Under the pieces are notes generated by a model. That model saw only the letters and a list, made by a program, of their open reading frames with translations, ran no database searches and had not been told where the DNA came from. From Desulfocicer sp963675955 (GTDB lineage Bacteria; Desulfobacterota; Desulfobacteria; Desulfobacterales; Desulfobacteraceae), in NCBI GenBank assembly GCA_963675955.2, contig CAXXVR010000009.1, positions 1 through 64,000 of the forward strand: 64,000 nucleotides of DNA, written 5' to 3'. Shown here one piece after another: positions 1 to 8,763 of the stretch (its first letter is position 1; the number at the start of each line of letters is the position of its first letter). The position numbers and the translations under genes are program-made.

Positions 1-811
1 TCAGGGGATCTTTTGTGAAATCCTCGTGGTGAGCAATCAGCTGATTTGCCCTTTCCATAACCTCTTCGGGAAAAGAGGTGGGGATATCCAGACGGATGAG
101 ATCAAGGTTTTCATTCTGCTGCCATATGCCAGCCTTGACCATGATGGAAAAGATCTGCTGGGGAGAATCGGTGCCCGCCCGGGACAATATGGCCTTTGCA
201 TCGGCGGCGGTCCTGCTCTCTCTTTCATGGATGTAATAATCGGTGAGGATATCCAGGATTTCCGGTTCCAGGGGGTCCACCACATCGGTACCCTGCTCCA
301 TGGCTTTAATCCATGCACTTGCCCTATCTATGAGGCGTTCCCGGGCCTCGGCCTCCTGGATTTGTTTTAACTTCAGCTGGATCTGCTCCGGCGCATTGGG
401 AGTCAGTACGTCTTTACCGAACTTGAAATACAGCTTGTCATTGAAGAATGCCCGGATGACCGCAGACTCATGATCCGGTGTCACCGGTGGATCAAAACAA
501 AGAGCGGTCATGGTGGGAATATCAATGGGGTCCCCATCTTCGTGGAGCAGTTCCCACAGTTCCTCAATGTCAAGGGTCTGTGACAGCTCTCTTCTTCTCT
601 GGGAGATGCGCTTGAGTTCCCGAACAAGGGATTCCCTGGATGCTGACACATCAAGACCCTCCCGTGACACATGGGCCACCCGCCCTGCGGAAAGATTCAC
701 TTCACGGTTGTTTTCCGTAAGTAATTTTAACCGCAGGTTCTTTAACTGCGTCACCACCGCACAAATCACTCTTTGTTGATCAATATATTCTGCTATATTT
801 CCTGTATCCAT
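1..811 (-). CDS. RNase II/RNB-family ribonuclease, N-terminal 270 residues (partial)
   Basis: An open frame runs from an ATG at 811 to the left edge without a stop, giving 270 residues. It begins MDTGNIAEYIDQQRVICAVV, continues with a region containing LLTENNREVNLSAGRVAH, and has helical segments rich in Glu and Arg. From memory this resembles the N-terminal region of deltaproteobacterial RNB-domain exoribonucleases, which precedes the catalytic domain; the catalytic aspartates would lie outside the window, so 3'-5' RNA degradation is an inference. There is no strong ribosome binding site before the ATG. The gene is divergent from the Smr gene, and an insertion sequence sits in the divergent intergenic region about 50 bp upstream of this start, so its promoter may be displaced. 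Confidence 0.6.
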   Translation of the reverse strand, partial: MDTGNIAEYIDQQRVICAVVTQLKNLRLKLLTENNREVNLSAGRVAHVSREGLDVSASRESLVRELKRISQRRRELSQTLDIEELWELLHEDGDPIDIPTMTALCFDPPVTPDHESAVIRAFFNDKLYFKFGKDVLTPNAPEQIQLKLKQIQEAEARERLIDRASAWIKAMEQGTDVVDPLEPEILDILTDYYIHERESRTAADAKAILSRAGTDSPQQIFSIMVKAGIWQQNENLDLIRLDIPTSFPEEVMERANQLIAHHEDFTKDPL

Positions 812-851
812 AACGGGAAACAATATCAGCATGTATGGGTAAAGTCAATTA

Positions 852-860
852 ACATGACGC
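852..860. repeat. target-site duplication, left copy
   Basis: ACATGACGC directly abuts the left inverted repeat and recurs as a direct repeat at 2309-2317 right after the right inverted repeat. A perfect 9-bp duplication indicates a simple transposition event. Confidence 0.9.
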
Positions 861-2308
861 CAGCAATTCTAAATTTGGCTTCCCATCAACAAATAATTGC
901 TTTTTAAAGAGTAATCCAATATGAAACTGTGAGCGCCAAAGACCCAAAATGAAAAGGAAAGGATAAGTCCAGTGTCATCAAATTTTGATTGGTTTGTCGA
1001 GCAAATTCATATGGCATTTGAAAGTTTGCCTGATTCGAGGTTATCTAGCCCTGCATTAAAGTATGAAGTAAAAGACGCCGCATTAGGAGCCTTTTCGCTT
1101 TTTTTTAGCCAATCGCCTTCATTTTTATCTTACCAGATTTCCATGAAAAAAATGAAGGGAAAGAGCAATGCTGAAAGTTTGTTTAAAATTAGTGAAATAC
1201 CAACAGATAATCAAATACGTAATATTTTAGATCCAATTCCACCTAAGAACCTGTATCCCATATTTTCAAATTGTTTCAACAAAATAGAGCAGATGGGGCA
1301 GTTAAAAAACTATAGATTTTTACAAGATTGTCTGTTGGTAGCAATTGATGGCACAGAATACTTCAGATCTCAAAAAATAAAATGCCAAAACTGCACTGTA
1401 ACAAAACATAAAAATGGAAAAGTTTCGTACTCACATAAAGTGTTAACGCCTGTAATAACACAACCCAATAGTAATACAGTGCTCCCGCTTGAACCTGAAT
1501 TTATTACCCCTCAAGATGGGGTAAAAAAACAAGATTGTGAGCTCAATGCTGCCAAACGGTGGGTTGAAAGGAATGCCCATTTGGCGGAGAAAAAAGTCAT
1601 CATTCTTGGGGATGACTTATTTTCAAGAGAACCATTCTGTGAGCAATTGTTATCCAAAGGGTTCCCATTTTGTACTGGTGTGCAAACCAGATTCACATAA
1701 AACTCTTCATGAGTATTTAATTGGATACGACTCAATTTCAAGGGTTTCCAATCGTAAATGGAATGGAAAATTTCATGAGCTCATAACATTTCGATATTGC
1801 AATAATTTACCAATCAAAGATGGTGAAGAAGTGCTGCACATTAATTGGGCCGAAGTAACCATTACAAATACAAAAACGCAAGAAACTATTTATCATAATT
1901 CATTTATTACTGACATCCTTATTGATCAATCCAATGTTGAGCAAATAATCCAAGCGGGAAGATCACGCTGGAAAGTTGAAAATGAGAACAATAATGTTCT
2001 TAAAACAAAAGGTTATCATCTTGAACATAATTTTGGACACGGCAAACAGTTTTTATCATCCACTCTGCTAACCTTAAATTTACTGGCTTTTTTAAGTCAT
2101 GTTTTCCTGGAATTCACGGACGAAATCTATTGGGCGGTTCGAAAAGAACTTTCAGCCAGAAAAACCTTCTTTCATGATTTTCGAACATTGACTAAATATT
2201 TATATTTTCATAACTGGAACCATTTAATCAGTTTTATGCAGAAGAGCTTGAAGTCAATATACCTGGAAATACTTTAAATTCAAGTTAATTCCAAATTTAG
2301 AATTGCTG
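861..2308 (+). mobile_element. complete insertion sequence, DDE transposase type, 1448 bp
   Basis: The element is bounded by perfect 18-bp terminal inverted repeats, CAGCAATTCTAAATTTGG at 861-878 and its reverse complement at 2291-2308. These are flanked by the 9-bp direct repeat ACATGACGC. It carries one transposase reading region (972-2277) split by a frameshift. The inserted DNA is visibly richer in A and T than its neighbours, which suggests a foreign origin. It lies between the divergent RNase-like and Smr genes, so it interrupts no recognisable coding sequence but may alter their expression. The family is not certain: the 9-bp duplication and DDE signature are compatible with IS4-like or unclassified (ISNCY) groups. 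Confidence 0.93.
972..2277 (+). pseudogene. IS transposase (DDE), split by a +1 frameshift
   Basis: Two overlapping frames make one transposase of about 435 residues. The first (972-1700) has the first catalytic Asp in VAIDGTEYF and the second in VIILGDDLF. The second frame carries VLVCKPDSHKTL and the C-terminal Glu block RWKVENENNNVLKTKGYHLE. Removing one C from the CCC at 1664-1666 joins them as KGFHFVLVCKPDSH, the wording expected for the family, so a one-base insertion is the simplest explanation. Programmed frameshifting is possible but no clear slippery heptamer is seen. The start codon is not certain: 972 is the annotated first start and lies 111 bp inside the element. Confidence 0.85.
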
Positions 2309-2317
2309 ACATGACGC
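2309..2317. repeat. target-site duplication, right copy
   Basis: ACATGACGC follows the right inverted repeat of the insertion sequence, matching 852-860 exactly. Confidence 0.9.
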
Positions 2318-2360
2318 CATTGTCCTTGAAAAAAAAAGGTGTTTCCATTAATATGAGTTC

Positions 2361-3056
2361 ATGGCTTCAAAAGAGAGTAGCAAACAAAATGTAACACCTG
2401 CCCGGTGGGTGAATCGAAATGGAATTCCGGTGTTTAAAAACGACCAGGATTTAGATCGGCTTTTTACACAGATGGTGCCGGAAGATTTGTCGGTCAATGG
2501 GAAAGACGAGCCTGGGGATGCTGTTGAAAAGGATGAACCCAGGCCGGTAATAAGGGACCGTCATGGTCTGCCCTTTCTTCATAAAGATCAGCACCTTTCG
2601 GATGTGTTCAAGGTCTCGGAAAGTGAAGATCAAACACCATCGGAGGAGGTGGAAATTTTTTCTGAACTGCTGGAGTCTTCACTGAAGGGAAAAAATCAGG
2701 ATGCCCTTTTAAGGGAAAAAAAAGATCGACTGCCCTCTGCGCCGGTACCCCTTAAAAAACGCCTGAAAAGGTATCCTCCTCCGGAAAAACAGCTGGATCT
2801 TCATGGCTTGACAGCTGTCGAAGCAGATGCCCGGGCAGAAACCTACCTTCGGCATTCCTGGCGAAATGGTTTTTTTACCCTGCGTCTTGTGGTGGGGAAA
2901 GGCCTTCACTCTGAAGCGGGTGCAGTGCTGCCCCACGTGGTGGAAGACCTCCTGGTACGCCTGAAACGTGACGGGGTGGTGCTCTGGTTTGAATGGGATA
3001 AAAAACAAAAGTCCCGCAGCGGTGCAGTTATTGTTTATCTCAATCAGTTTGACTGA
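2361..3056 (+). CDS. Smr-domain protein (MutS2-like nuclease/nicking domain)
   Basis: The 231-residue product has a charged, poorly conserved N-terminal half and a C-terminal Smr domain from about residue 140. The domain shows the hallmark LDLHGLTAVEA and the VVGKGLHSEAGAV segment (family motifs LDxH and GxGxHS). Smr domains bind and nick branched DNA or cleave RNA; the substrate of stand-alone versions like this is not established. The ATG at 2361 is the first in-frame start after a stop; a possible AAGGTG binding site is 21 bases away, so translation initiation looks weak. The gene lies just downstream of the insertion sequence and its last 13 bases overlap the convergent mltG gene. Confidence 0.85.
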   Translation: MASKESSKQNVTPARWVNRNGIPVFKNDQDLDRLFTQMVPEDLSVNGKDEPGDAVEKDEPRPVIRDRHGLPFLHKDQHLSDVFKVSESEDQTPSEEVEIFSELLESSLKGKNQDALLREKKDRLPSAPVPLKKRLKRYPPPEKQLDLHGLTAVEADARAETYLRHSWRNGFFTLRLVVGKGLHSEAGAVLPHVVEDLLVRLKRDGVVLWFEWDKKQKSRSGAVIVYLNQFD

Positions 3057-4048
3057 TATTTTCCCACGGCTCGATTATGCTCTCTTAATGTTGCTGAAAA
3101 ATGATGGGTGGTGTCATTTTTAGATACAAAAAAGTAAAATCGGCTGTCTGCCGGGAAAAGAGCCGCCTCCATGGCCTGTCTGCCGGGGTTTGCAATGGGC
3201 CCAGGTGGCAGTCCTTTAATTACATAGGTGTTGTAAGGAGTGGGAGTTTTTAGATCCCTGCGGGTGAGGTTGCCATTAAAATCGGTGATGCCATAGATCA
3301 CTGTGGGGTCGCTTTGAAGGCGCATGTTACGTTTCAGTCGGTTATGAAATACCGATGAAATAAGCGGACGCTCGTCCGGGTTACCGGTTTCTTTTTCGAT
3401 GATGGAGGCAAGGGTCACCACCTGATGAATGGAAAGGCCGCTCCGGGTGGCCTGGGTTTTCCATTCCGGAACAAAAATCGCCTGGAATCTCTTAACCATG
3501 GTGGTGAGAATGAATTGTGGGGATGTATTCTTTTCAAAAAAATAGGTGTCTGGAAACAGGTATCCCTCCAGGGTGTCCGCGTCCATGCCAAGGCGTGTGC
3601 AAAAGGCCGGATCATGGGCAAGGGCCATGAAATCTGCCCGGTCCCCCAGCCCTGCAAGCTCAAGTTGCCGGGCCACTTCCGCCACGGTGAAGCCTTCGGG
3701 CAGGGTGACCCGATGGCGCTTGACTTTGCCCCTGGACAGCATATCAAGTATATAGGCTGGAGACATGGCAGCGGAGAGTTCATATTCCCCTGCCTTGATG
3801 ACTCCGGCTTTTTTTTGGAGCCGGACAAATACCTGGAACAAAAGATCATTTGAAATAAGGTGATTGCGGTACAGGGTGTCTGAAATCTGTTTGAGCACAC
3901 TGCCCCTGGAAATGGTTATAAGGCGGGTGGTGTCCCGGGATGTCAGGGAAGTGTCTGCAAAGTGCTTTATATACATGAATCCTGCCAGGGTGGTTATGGT
4001 GCACACCAGCAATATTGTCAGGGCTGTTTTTTTTAAGATCTGACCCAC
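3044..4048 (-). CDS. mltG: endolytic murein transglycosylase MltG (YceG)
   Basis: The 334-residue protein has an N-terminal membrane anchor (residues about 8-27), a LysM-like subdomain and the YceG catalytic domain. The catalytic Glu is E218 in LASIIEKETG, followed by DERPLISSVFHNRL. Other family signatures are LEGYLFPDTYFF and LQSDPTVIYG. The length is typical. MltG cleaves nascent peptidoglycan strands at the inner membrane and is thought to set glycan length together with penicillin-binding proteins. The 3' end overlaps the convergent smr gene by 13 bp. Confidence 0.95.
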   Translation of the reverse strand: MGQILKKTALTILLVCTITTLAGFMYIKHFADTSLTSRDTTRLITISRGSVLKQISDTLYRNHLISNDLLFQVFVRLQKKAGVIKAGEYELSAAMSPAYILDMLSRGKVKRHRVTLPEGFTVAEVARQLELAGLGDRADFMALAHDPAFCTRLGMDADTLEGYLFPDTYFFEKNTSPQFILTTMVKRFQAIFVPEWKTQATRSGLSIHQVVTLASIIEKETGNPDERPLISSVFHNRLKRNMRLQSDPTVIYGITDFNGNLTRRDLKTPTPYNTYVIKGLPPGPIANPGRQAMEAALFPADSRFYFFVSKNDTTHHFSATLREHNRAVGKYQSN

Positions 4049-4085
4049 GTTCCGGAGAAATCCTTTAATTTAAATATGAAAAAGC

Positions 4086-4148
4086 AGGTGCTGGGTACTG
4101 GGTACTAGGTGCTGGGTATTGGGTTCTGGGTACTGGGTACAAGGTACT
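4086..4148. repeat. nine-unit 7-bp tandem repeat (consensus GGGTACT)
   Basis: Nine consecutive 7-mers between mltG and hemW read AGGTGCT, GGGTACT, GGGTACT, AGGTGCT, GGGTATT, GGGTTCT, GGGTACT, GGGTACA, AGGTACT. The array is non-coding and imperfect, with variation mainly at unit positions 1, 5 and 6. It is a candidate variable-number tandem repeat. Confidence 0.85.
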
Positions 4149-4334
4149 GACCGCGACTGTTTTTTCATTGTTTGTTGTGTCCGTCAGGACATTGCAGTTA
4201 TAAGGAGCATCGGGCATGATTGGTTTCGGTCCTGGCTTTAAAACAAGAAAGAATAAATCAGGTGGCCTTTCATGTCAAAGGGTTTGACGGTTTTTTTGTC
4301 CGACTGACTCCGTTGGTCCACCAAATGTGACGAG

Positions 4335-4358
4335 TGGCCCATGTTACGACCAAGCCCC
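4335..4358 (+). repeat. dispersed intergenic motif, copy a
   Basis: TGGCCCATGTTACGACCAAG and the following CCCC match a roughly 22-bp motif, best represented at 22721-22743. A second, weaker copy lies at 4389-4414. Both are upstream of the chosen hemW start, which supports reading this stretch as non-coding. Confidence 0.5.
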
Positions 4359-4438
4359 ATTTATATGGCCAAGCCCAATATTTATCCCTGGCCGCTGTTG
4401 TGATCAATTTCCCCAATATTAGTAAGAGAGGTCCTGCT

Positions 4439-5578
4439 TTGTTAGAAAACCACGGACTGTATGTCCATGTTCCCTTTTGTGTAAAAAAATGCCGGTATTG
4501 TGATTTTTATTCCACCAGTGATCTTGCCTTGAAAGGGGATTTTGTGTCAGCCCTGGTAAAGGAAATGCGCCTGCGATCCCTGGGAGATCATGTCATTGAC
4601 ACCATTTATTTCGGGGGTGGAACTCCGTCGGTGCTCACGGCCGGGGAAGTTGAGACCATATTGTCGGCCATCCATGACCTGGAGCATATTGCCGCCGGTG
4701 TCGAGGTAACAATGGAGATGAACCCCGGCACCGTGGATGATGCCTATCTTGCCGATATGCATGCCCTTGGGGTTAATCGACTCAACATGGGTATTCAGTC
4801 CTTTCATGATGAAAAACTTAAATTTCTGGGTCGTATTCACAATGCCGCCGATGCGGTGGATGCTTTGAAAGGTGCCCGCCGGGCCGGATTTGAAAACATT
4901 GGACTGGATTTGATGTTTGGTGTTCCCAACGAAACAGCCGACAGCTGGTGCAGGGACATGGACACTGCCCTTTCTTTCCTGCCGGAACATCTCTCCTGTT
5001 ACATGCTCACCTATGAACCGGGCACACCCCTTTATAATGGGTTTAAAACCGGCAGAGTGACTGCCCTTGGGGAAAGGGCGGTGGCGGATCTTTTTGTTGC
5101 CACATCCCATTGGGCAGGCATGCGGGGATATGATCATTATGAGGTGTCTAACTTTGCAAGAACTTTCTCACATCGTTCCCGGCACAATGGAAAATACTGG
5201 ACCGGGGTTCCTTACAAGGGGTTTGGTCCTGCGGCCCACTCCTTTGATGGGACGGGGCGTTCCTGGAATTATCGTGATGTCCACCGGTATATCCATGCAC
5301 TTGATAATGACAGGCTTCCTGTCATGGAAAAAGAACTGCTTACCCGGGAACAGGTTTTGATGGAAAGGGTAATGTTGGGTTTGAGAACCTTTGATGGCAT
5401 GGATATCCGGACATTTGAAAAATTTTCCGGACAGGCGTTTAGAGAGCAGTTCAAGACGGTTCTGGAGTGGGTCAAGGCCCGGAAATGGGGAGACTGCCGG
5501 GAAGGGCGATTTGTTTTGACTCTGGCAGGGATGCTTTATCTGGACACGGTGGTGGAGTGGTTTGTAGAAGAGATCTAG
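4439..5578 (+). CDS. hemW: radical SAM heme chaperone HemW
   Basis: A TTG at 4439 is chosen because AGAGAGG lies about seven bases upstream and the product then begins two to three residues before the family's usual GLYVHVPFC. The frame is open upstream to an ATG at 4334, but that extension reads through dispersed repeats. The 379-residue product has the radical SAM cysteines C14, C18 and C21 (FCVKKCRYCDFY), the GGGTPS glycine motif and EMNPGTVD. It lacks features separating true coproporphyrinogen dehydrogenase HemN, so HemW, a heme-inserting chaperone for respiratory enzymes, is the better call. A hairpin follows the stop codon. Confidence 0.9.
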   Translation: MLENHGLYVHVPFCVKKCRYCDFYSTSDLALKGDFVSALVKEMRLRSLGDHVIDTIYFGGGTPSVLTAGEVETILSAIHDLEHIAAGVEVTMEMNPGTVDDAYLADMHALGVNRLNMGIQSFHDEKLKFLGRIHNAADAVDALKGARRAGFENIGLDLMFGVPNETADSWCRDMDTALSFLPEHLSCYMLTYEPGTPLYNGFKTGRVTALGERAVADLFVATSHWAGMRGYDHYEVSNFARTFSHRSRHNGKYWTGVPYKGFGPAAHSFDGTGRSWNYRDVHRYIHALDNDRLPVMEKELLTREQVLMERVMLGLRTFDGMDIRTFEKFSGQAFREQFKTVLEWVKARKWGDCREGRFVLTLAGMLYLDTVVEWFVEEI

Positions 5579-5587
5579 AGTGGGGGT

Positions 5588-5623
5588 GGGGTCAGGCGTG
5601 TGTTATAGCACATGCCTGACCCC
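5588..5623. repeat. REP-like palindrome GGGGTCAGGC/GCCTGACCCC
   Basis: A perfect 10-bp inverted repeat with a 16-base centre follows hemW. No T-run follows, so it is not a canonical terminator. The left arm recurs at 38165-38174 and, with one change, at 62004-62013, each followed by a similar TGTGTTAT or TGGGTTAT. This suggests a dispersed REP-type element. Confidence 0.7.
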
Positions 5624-5671
5624 GTTATCGTACCGATTTTAAACCTTGGTCGGTGCTGTGATCAAAATTGA

Positions 5672-6715
5672 TTATTTCACAACTGTTTTGTTTGGGTTTG
5701 CTTCCACTTTTTTCAGGATTTCCATGGGTTTTTCTTCGGGCAGCCATTCAACGGTACCTTCACCCACATCATAGATGGCTCCCACTACCTTGACTTTACC
5801 CGTGGCAACCAGATTTCGGGTAGCCGGGCTTTCCATGAAAAGTTCTTCAATGCCGGTCCAGATATTTTCTTCAATGGCCATGGGGATAATGTCTGCACCC
5901 TTGACGTCGGGATGATCTGCCATGGCTTTTTTAACGGCAGGAACAATATTGTCCACCAGGGGGGGAATATTTCGTTCCAGTTTGTGATCATGTCCCAGCA
6001 CCGCCTGGGTGACAGCGGTGACGGCACCGCACTGGGTGTGCCCAAGCACCACTAGTACCGGGGTGTTCACATGGGCAAGGCCGTATTCAATGGAGCCCCT
6101 TTCATCCACGTCACACACATTACCAGCCACACGGATGACAAAAAGATCCATAATTCCGGCGTCAAAGATGGCCTCCACCGGCACCCGGGAATCTGAACAG
6201 GTGATCACCGTGGCATAGGCGTGTTTGCCCTGATTTTCTGATCCTGCCTGGATAAGCCTTGCAAGATTCAGGTGGGGACGGGTCGGTTCTCCATGGACAA
6301 AGCGCTGGTTTCCTATTTTCAAAAGGGCAAGACTCTCGTCCGGGGTGGGTTTGTCTTTGAATGGGTCTGTTGCCGGGTGGTCTGCCTGGTCCACGGAATG
6401 GGCTGTTGTGGTGGTTTCTTCAGCGGGAAGAGATGCCCCATGGATTTCTTCTGTTTGATGGGATTCTTCCGCCACATGGTTTTCTTCCTTGGCGGGCTCT
6501 TCCGCTACTTCACTGGTGGATGCTTCCTGGTGCTGGGCGCCCTGTTCTGCAATGGCGGTTTCCGGTGCCGCAGTGACATGGGCTTCTTTGCTCATTGCCG
6601 TTTCATCCGGAGGGGCATGGGTTTTTTCGTCACCACCAAAGGTGACCATCAGTATGAAACATACCATCAGTCCCAGGTAAGTCCAGAGAATGATTTTCGT
6701 TTTCTTCTCCTGCAT
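5672..6715 (-). CDS. membrane-anchored beta-carbonic anhydrase
   Basis: The 347-residue product has a signal anchor at residues about 8-26 and a low-complexity linker rich in Glu, Ala, Thr and His to about residue 120. A beta-class carbonic anhydrase domain follows. Zinc ligands and the catalytic dyad are visible: C173, D175 and R177 in ITCSDSRVPVEA, then H226 and C229 in LGHTQCGAVTA. The enzyme interconverts CO2 and bicarbonate. The anchor suggests the domain sits on the periplasmic side, which is unusual for the otherwise mostly cytoplasmic beta class. It is a single gene with clear intergenic space on both sides. A lipoprotein cysteine is not seen. Confidence 0.92.
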   Translation of the reverse strand: MQEKKTKIILWTYLGLMVCFILMVTFGGDEKTHAPPDETAMSKEAHVTAAPETAIAEQGAQHQEASTSEVAEEPAKEENHVAEESHQTEEIHGASLPAEETTTTAHSVDQADHPATDPFKDKPTPDESLALLKIGNQRFVHGEPTRPHLNLARLIQAGSENQGKHAYATVITCSDSRVPVEAIFDAGIMDLFVIRVAGNVCDVDERGSIEYGLAHVNTPVLVVLGHTQCGAVTAVTQAVLGHDHKLERNIPPLVDNIVPAVKKAMADHPDVKGADIIPMAIEENIWTGIEELFMESPATRNLVATGKVKVVGAIYDVGEGTVEWLPEEKPMEILKKVEANPNKTVVK

Positions 6716-6820
6716 TATTTCACTCCTTTTGTTTAAATGTAACTCAAAAACATGAGTTCTTAATAGTTTGGCCTGTTTTTTTATTTCAAAAGGGTGCCCG
6801 GCCTTGGAACGGCAACCTCT

Positions 6821-8746
6821 TTAAAATTTGTTTTTTTTCCGAAGCTGCCGGGTATCTCCCACCCGGATGGTTAGATTAATGGTGTCAAAATATTCAATTA
6901 GGGGGATGATATACTTGCGGGAAATCCCTGCCATATCCTTGAATTGGGGGGTGGTGATCTCTCCGGCATCGTTGAGGAAGCTCACCAGTTCACCCTCAAT
7001 ATCGGCAATGGCCCTGGCATCAAAGTAAAGATCGTCCTTGGTTTTGACAATGCGCTTTTCGTCTATGAGCATCTGTAAGACATCCCTTGCCACCTTGGCA
7101 TCCACCTCCAGGTCCTGGCATATGGTGCGGAAAAAGGGCGGGGTCAGCCCGGATCTGGCGTACAGATCAAGAATTTTTTCTTTTATGGCCTGTTCATCCA
7201 CCTGTAATGCCACCTCATGCTGGGAAAGACGTATGGAACCCTTGTCCTGGACGATCTTATCTTCCTTGGCAAGCCGGGCAATGACCAGGGGAAAGAGTTT
7301 TGAATCCTTGTAGTTGAAAGCTCGGAATTTTGATTTCAATTCCTGGCTTGGCATGCCTTCTTTTAAGGGATTTTCTTTGTGATAGGTGGCAAGTCGCTCC
7401 AGCACCTCCCCTGCAAGATTGTCAAAGATATTGCCATGGATATAAATCCGCTGGTCTTTATCGGTTTGCACCAGACGCCGGTTGGCCAGCATCTTTTGCA
7501 GGGCAGCTTCGAGTTTTTTGTCGGTGATGCTGGTCATAATTCTGAGATCGGCAAAAGAGACCCCTGTAAATTTTCCCTGTTCTGCAAAATAGGAGAGGAT
7601 GGCCTCGTTGTCATCCCCGGTCAGACAGGTCATGCCCTTGATGGAATGGGTATCGGAAAGCTTGTGCTTTGCGGCAACGGGGTTGAGAATCTGGCCACCG
7701 CCAATGGTTTTAACCGGAGAGTAGCTTCTGATGACAAAGCGATCGCCCTTCATCACGCACACCGGGGTTTCCAGCCGGATCTGTACGCAGGCGGTGTCTC
7801 CGGGGGTCAGTTCCGGGCGGTCCAGGAGAACCACATGGCCGAACACCTCACTGGTGCCGGAATGGAAACGTACCCGGGTTCGGGCCTTGGCGGGTTTGGT
7901 GTTGCTGGAAAGAAATAAAAGTTCTGCATCCACCATATAACTTGGGTGCAAGGTGTCCGGGGTGGAGAGAATATCGCCCCGGTTAATGGTTTCTCTGTCC
8001 AGCCCCTGGAAATTAATGGCGGTGCGTGATCCGGCGGTCACCGTTTCCACGCTGTTGCCATGGACCTGGATACCCCGGACTTTGGATGTGATGCGGGAGG
8101 GAAAGATCATGATATTATCCCCCACGTTTATTTTGCCCGATGCCAGGGTGCCGGTGATCACCGTGCCGAATCCCTTCATGGAAAATACTCGATCCACGGG
8201 CAGTCGGAAGATGGGGGAAGCCGTACGGGAGGGGATTTTATGGCAGAGTTCATTGAGGGTCTTCTTGAAATTGTCAAGCCCCTCTCCGGTGATGGCGGAT
8301 ACGGGAACGATGGGGGCGTCTTCCAGAAAGGTGCCCTGGGTAAACTCCAGGATATCCTCCATGGCAAGTTCCATGAGTTCTTCATCCACCAGATCAATTT
8401 TGGTCATGGCAATGAAGCCGTGTTTGATGCCCATGAGGGTGCAGATTTCCATGTGTTCCCGGGTCTGGGGCATGACCCCTTCATCGGCGGCAATGGCCAT
8501 GGAGACAATGTCGATGCCGCTGGCCCCGGCCACCATGTTTTTGACAAATTTTTCATGGCCCGGCACATCCACGATGCCCACTACTTCACCGCTTTCCAGG
8601 GGAATGGATGCAAACCCGAGCTCTATGGTGATTCCCCGCTGTTTTTCCTCCTTGAGTCGGTCGGTTTCAATGCCGGTCAAGGCCCGGATGAGGCTGGTTT
8701 TGCCATGGTCAATGTGGCCTGCGGTGCCCAATATGATCTGGTCCAC
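6821..8746 (-). CDS. selB: selenocysteine-specific elongation factor SelB
   Basis: The start is GTG at 8746, preceded by AGGGGAAGACACA; the frame is open further upstream to 9040, but that stretch covers a separate small gene. The 641-residue product shows GTPase motifs GHIDHGKT (10-17), DVPGHEKF and MTKIDLV, then EF-Tu-like beta-barrel domains and C-terminal winged helices that bind the SECIS RNA hairpin. SelB delivers selenocysteyl-tRNA to UGA codons, so the organism should make selenoproteins. SelA, SelD and tRNA-Sec genes are not in this window. Confidence 0.95.
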   Translation of the reverse strand: MDQIILGTAGHIDHGKTSLIRALTGIETDRLKEEKQRGITIELGFASIPLESGEVVGIVDVPGHEKFVKNMVAGASGIDIVSMAIAADEGVMPQTREHMEICTLMGIKHGFIAMTKIDLVDEELMELAMEDILEFTQGTFLEDAPIVPVSAITGEGLDNFKKTLNELCHKIPSRTASPIFRLPVDRVFSMKGFGTVITGTLASGKINVGDNIMIFPSRITSKVRGIQVHGNSVETVTAGSRTAINFQGLDRETINRGDILSTPDTLHPSYMVDAELLFLSSNTKPAKARTRVRFHSGTSEVFGHVVLLDRPELTPGDTACVQIRLETPVCVMKGDRFVIRSYSPVKTIGGGQILNPVAAKHKLSDTHSIKGMTCLTGDDNEAILSYFAEQGKFTGVSFADLRIMTSITDKKLEAALQKMLANRRLVQTDKDQRIYIHGNIFDNLAGEVLERLATYHKENPLKEGMPSQELKSKFRAFNYKDSKLFPLVIARLAKEDKIVQDKGSIRLSQHEVALQVDEQAIKEKILDLYARSGLTPPFFRTICQDLEVDAKVARDVLQMLIDEKRIVKTKDDLYFDARAIADIEGELVSFLNDAGEITTPQFKDMAGISRKYIIPLIEYFDTINLTIRVGDTRQLRKKNKF

Positions 8747-8763
8747 TGTGTCTTCCCCTTGTG

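Noticed and set aside
4334..4438. HemW start at the upstream ATG 4334
   Set aside because: The extension is encoded by two copies of a dispersed intergenic motif and has no homology to the family; TTG at 4439 has the RBS.
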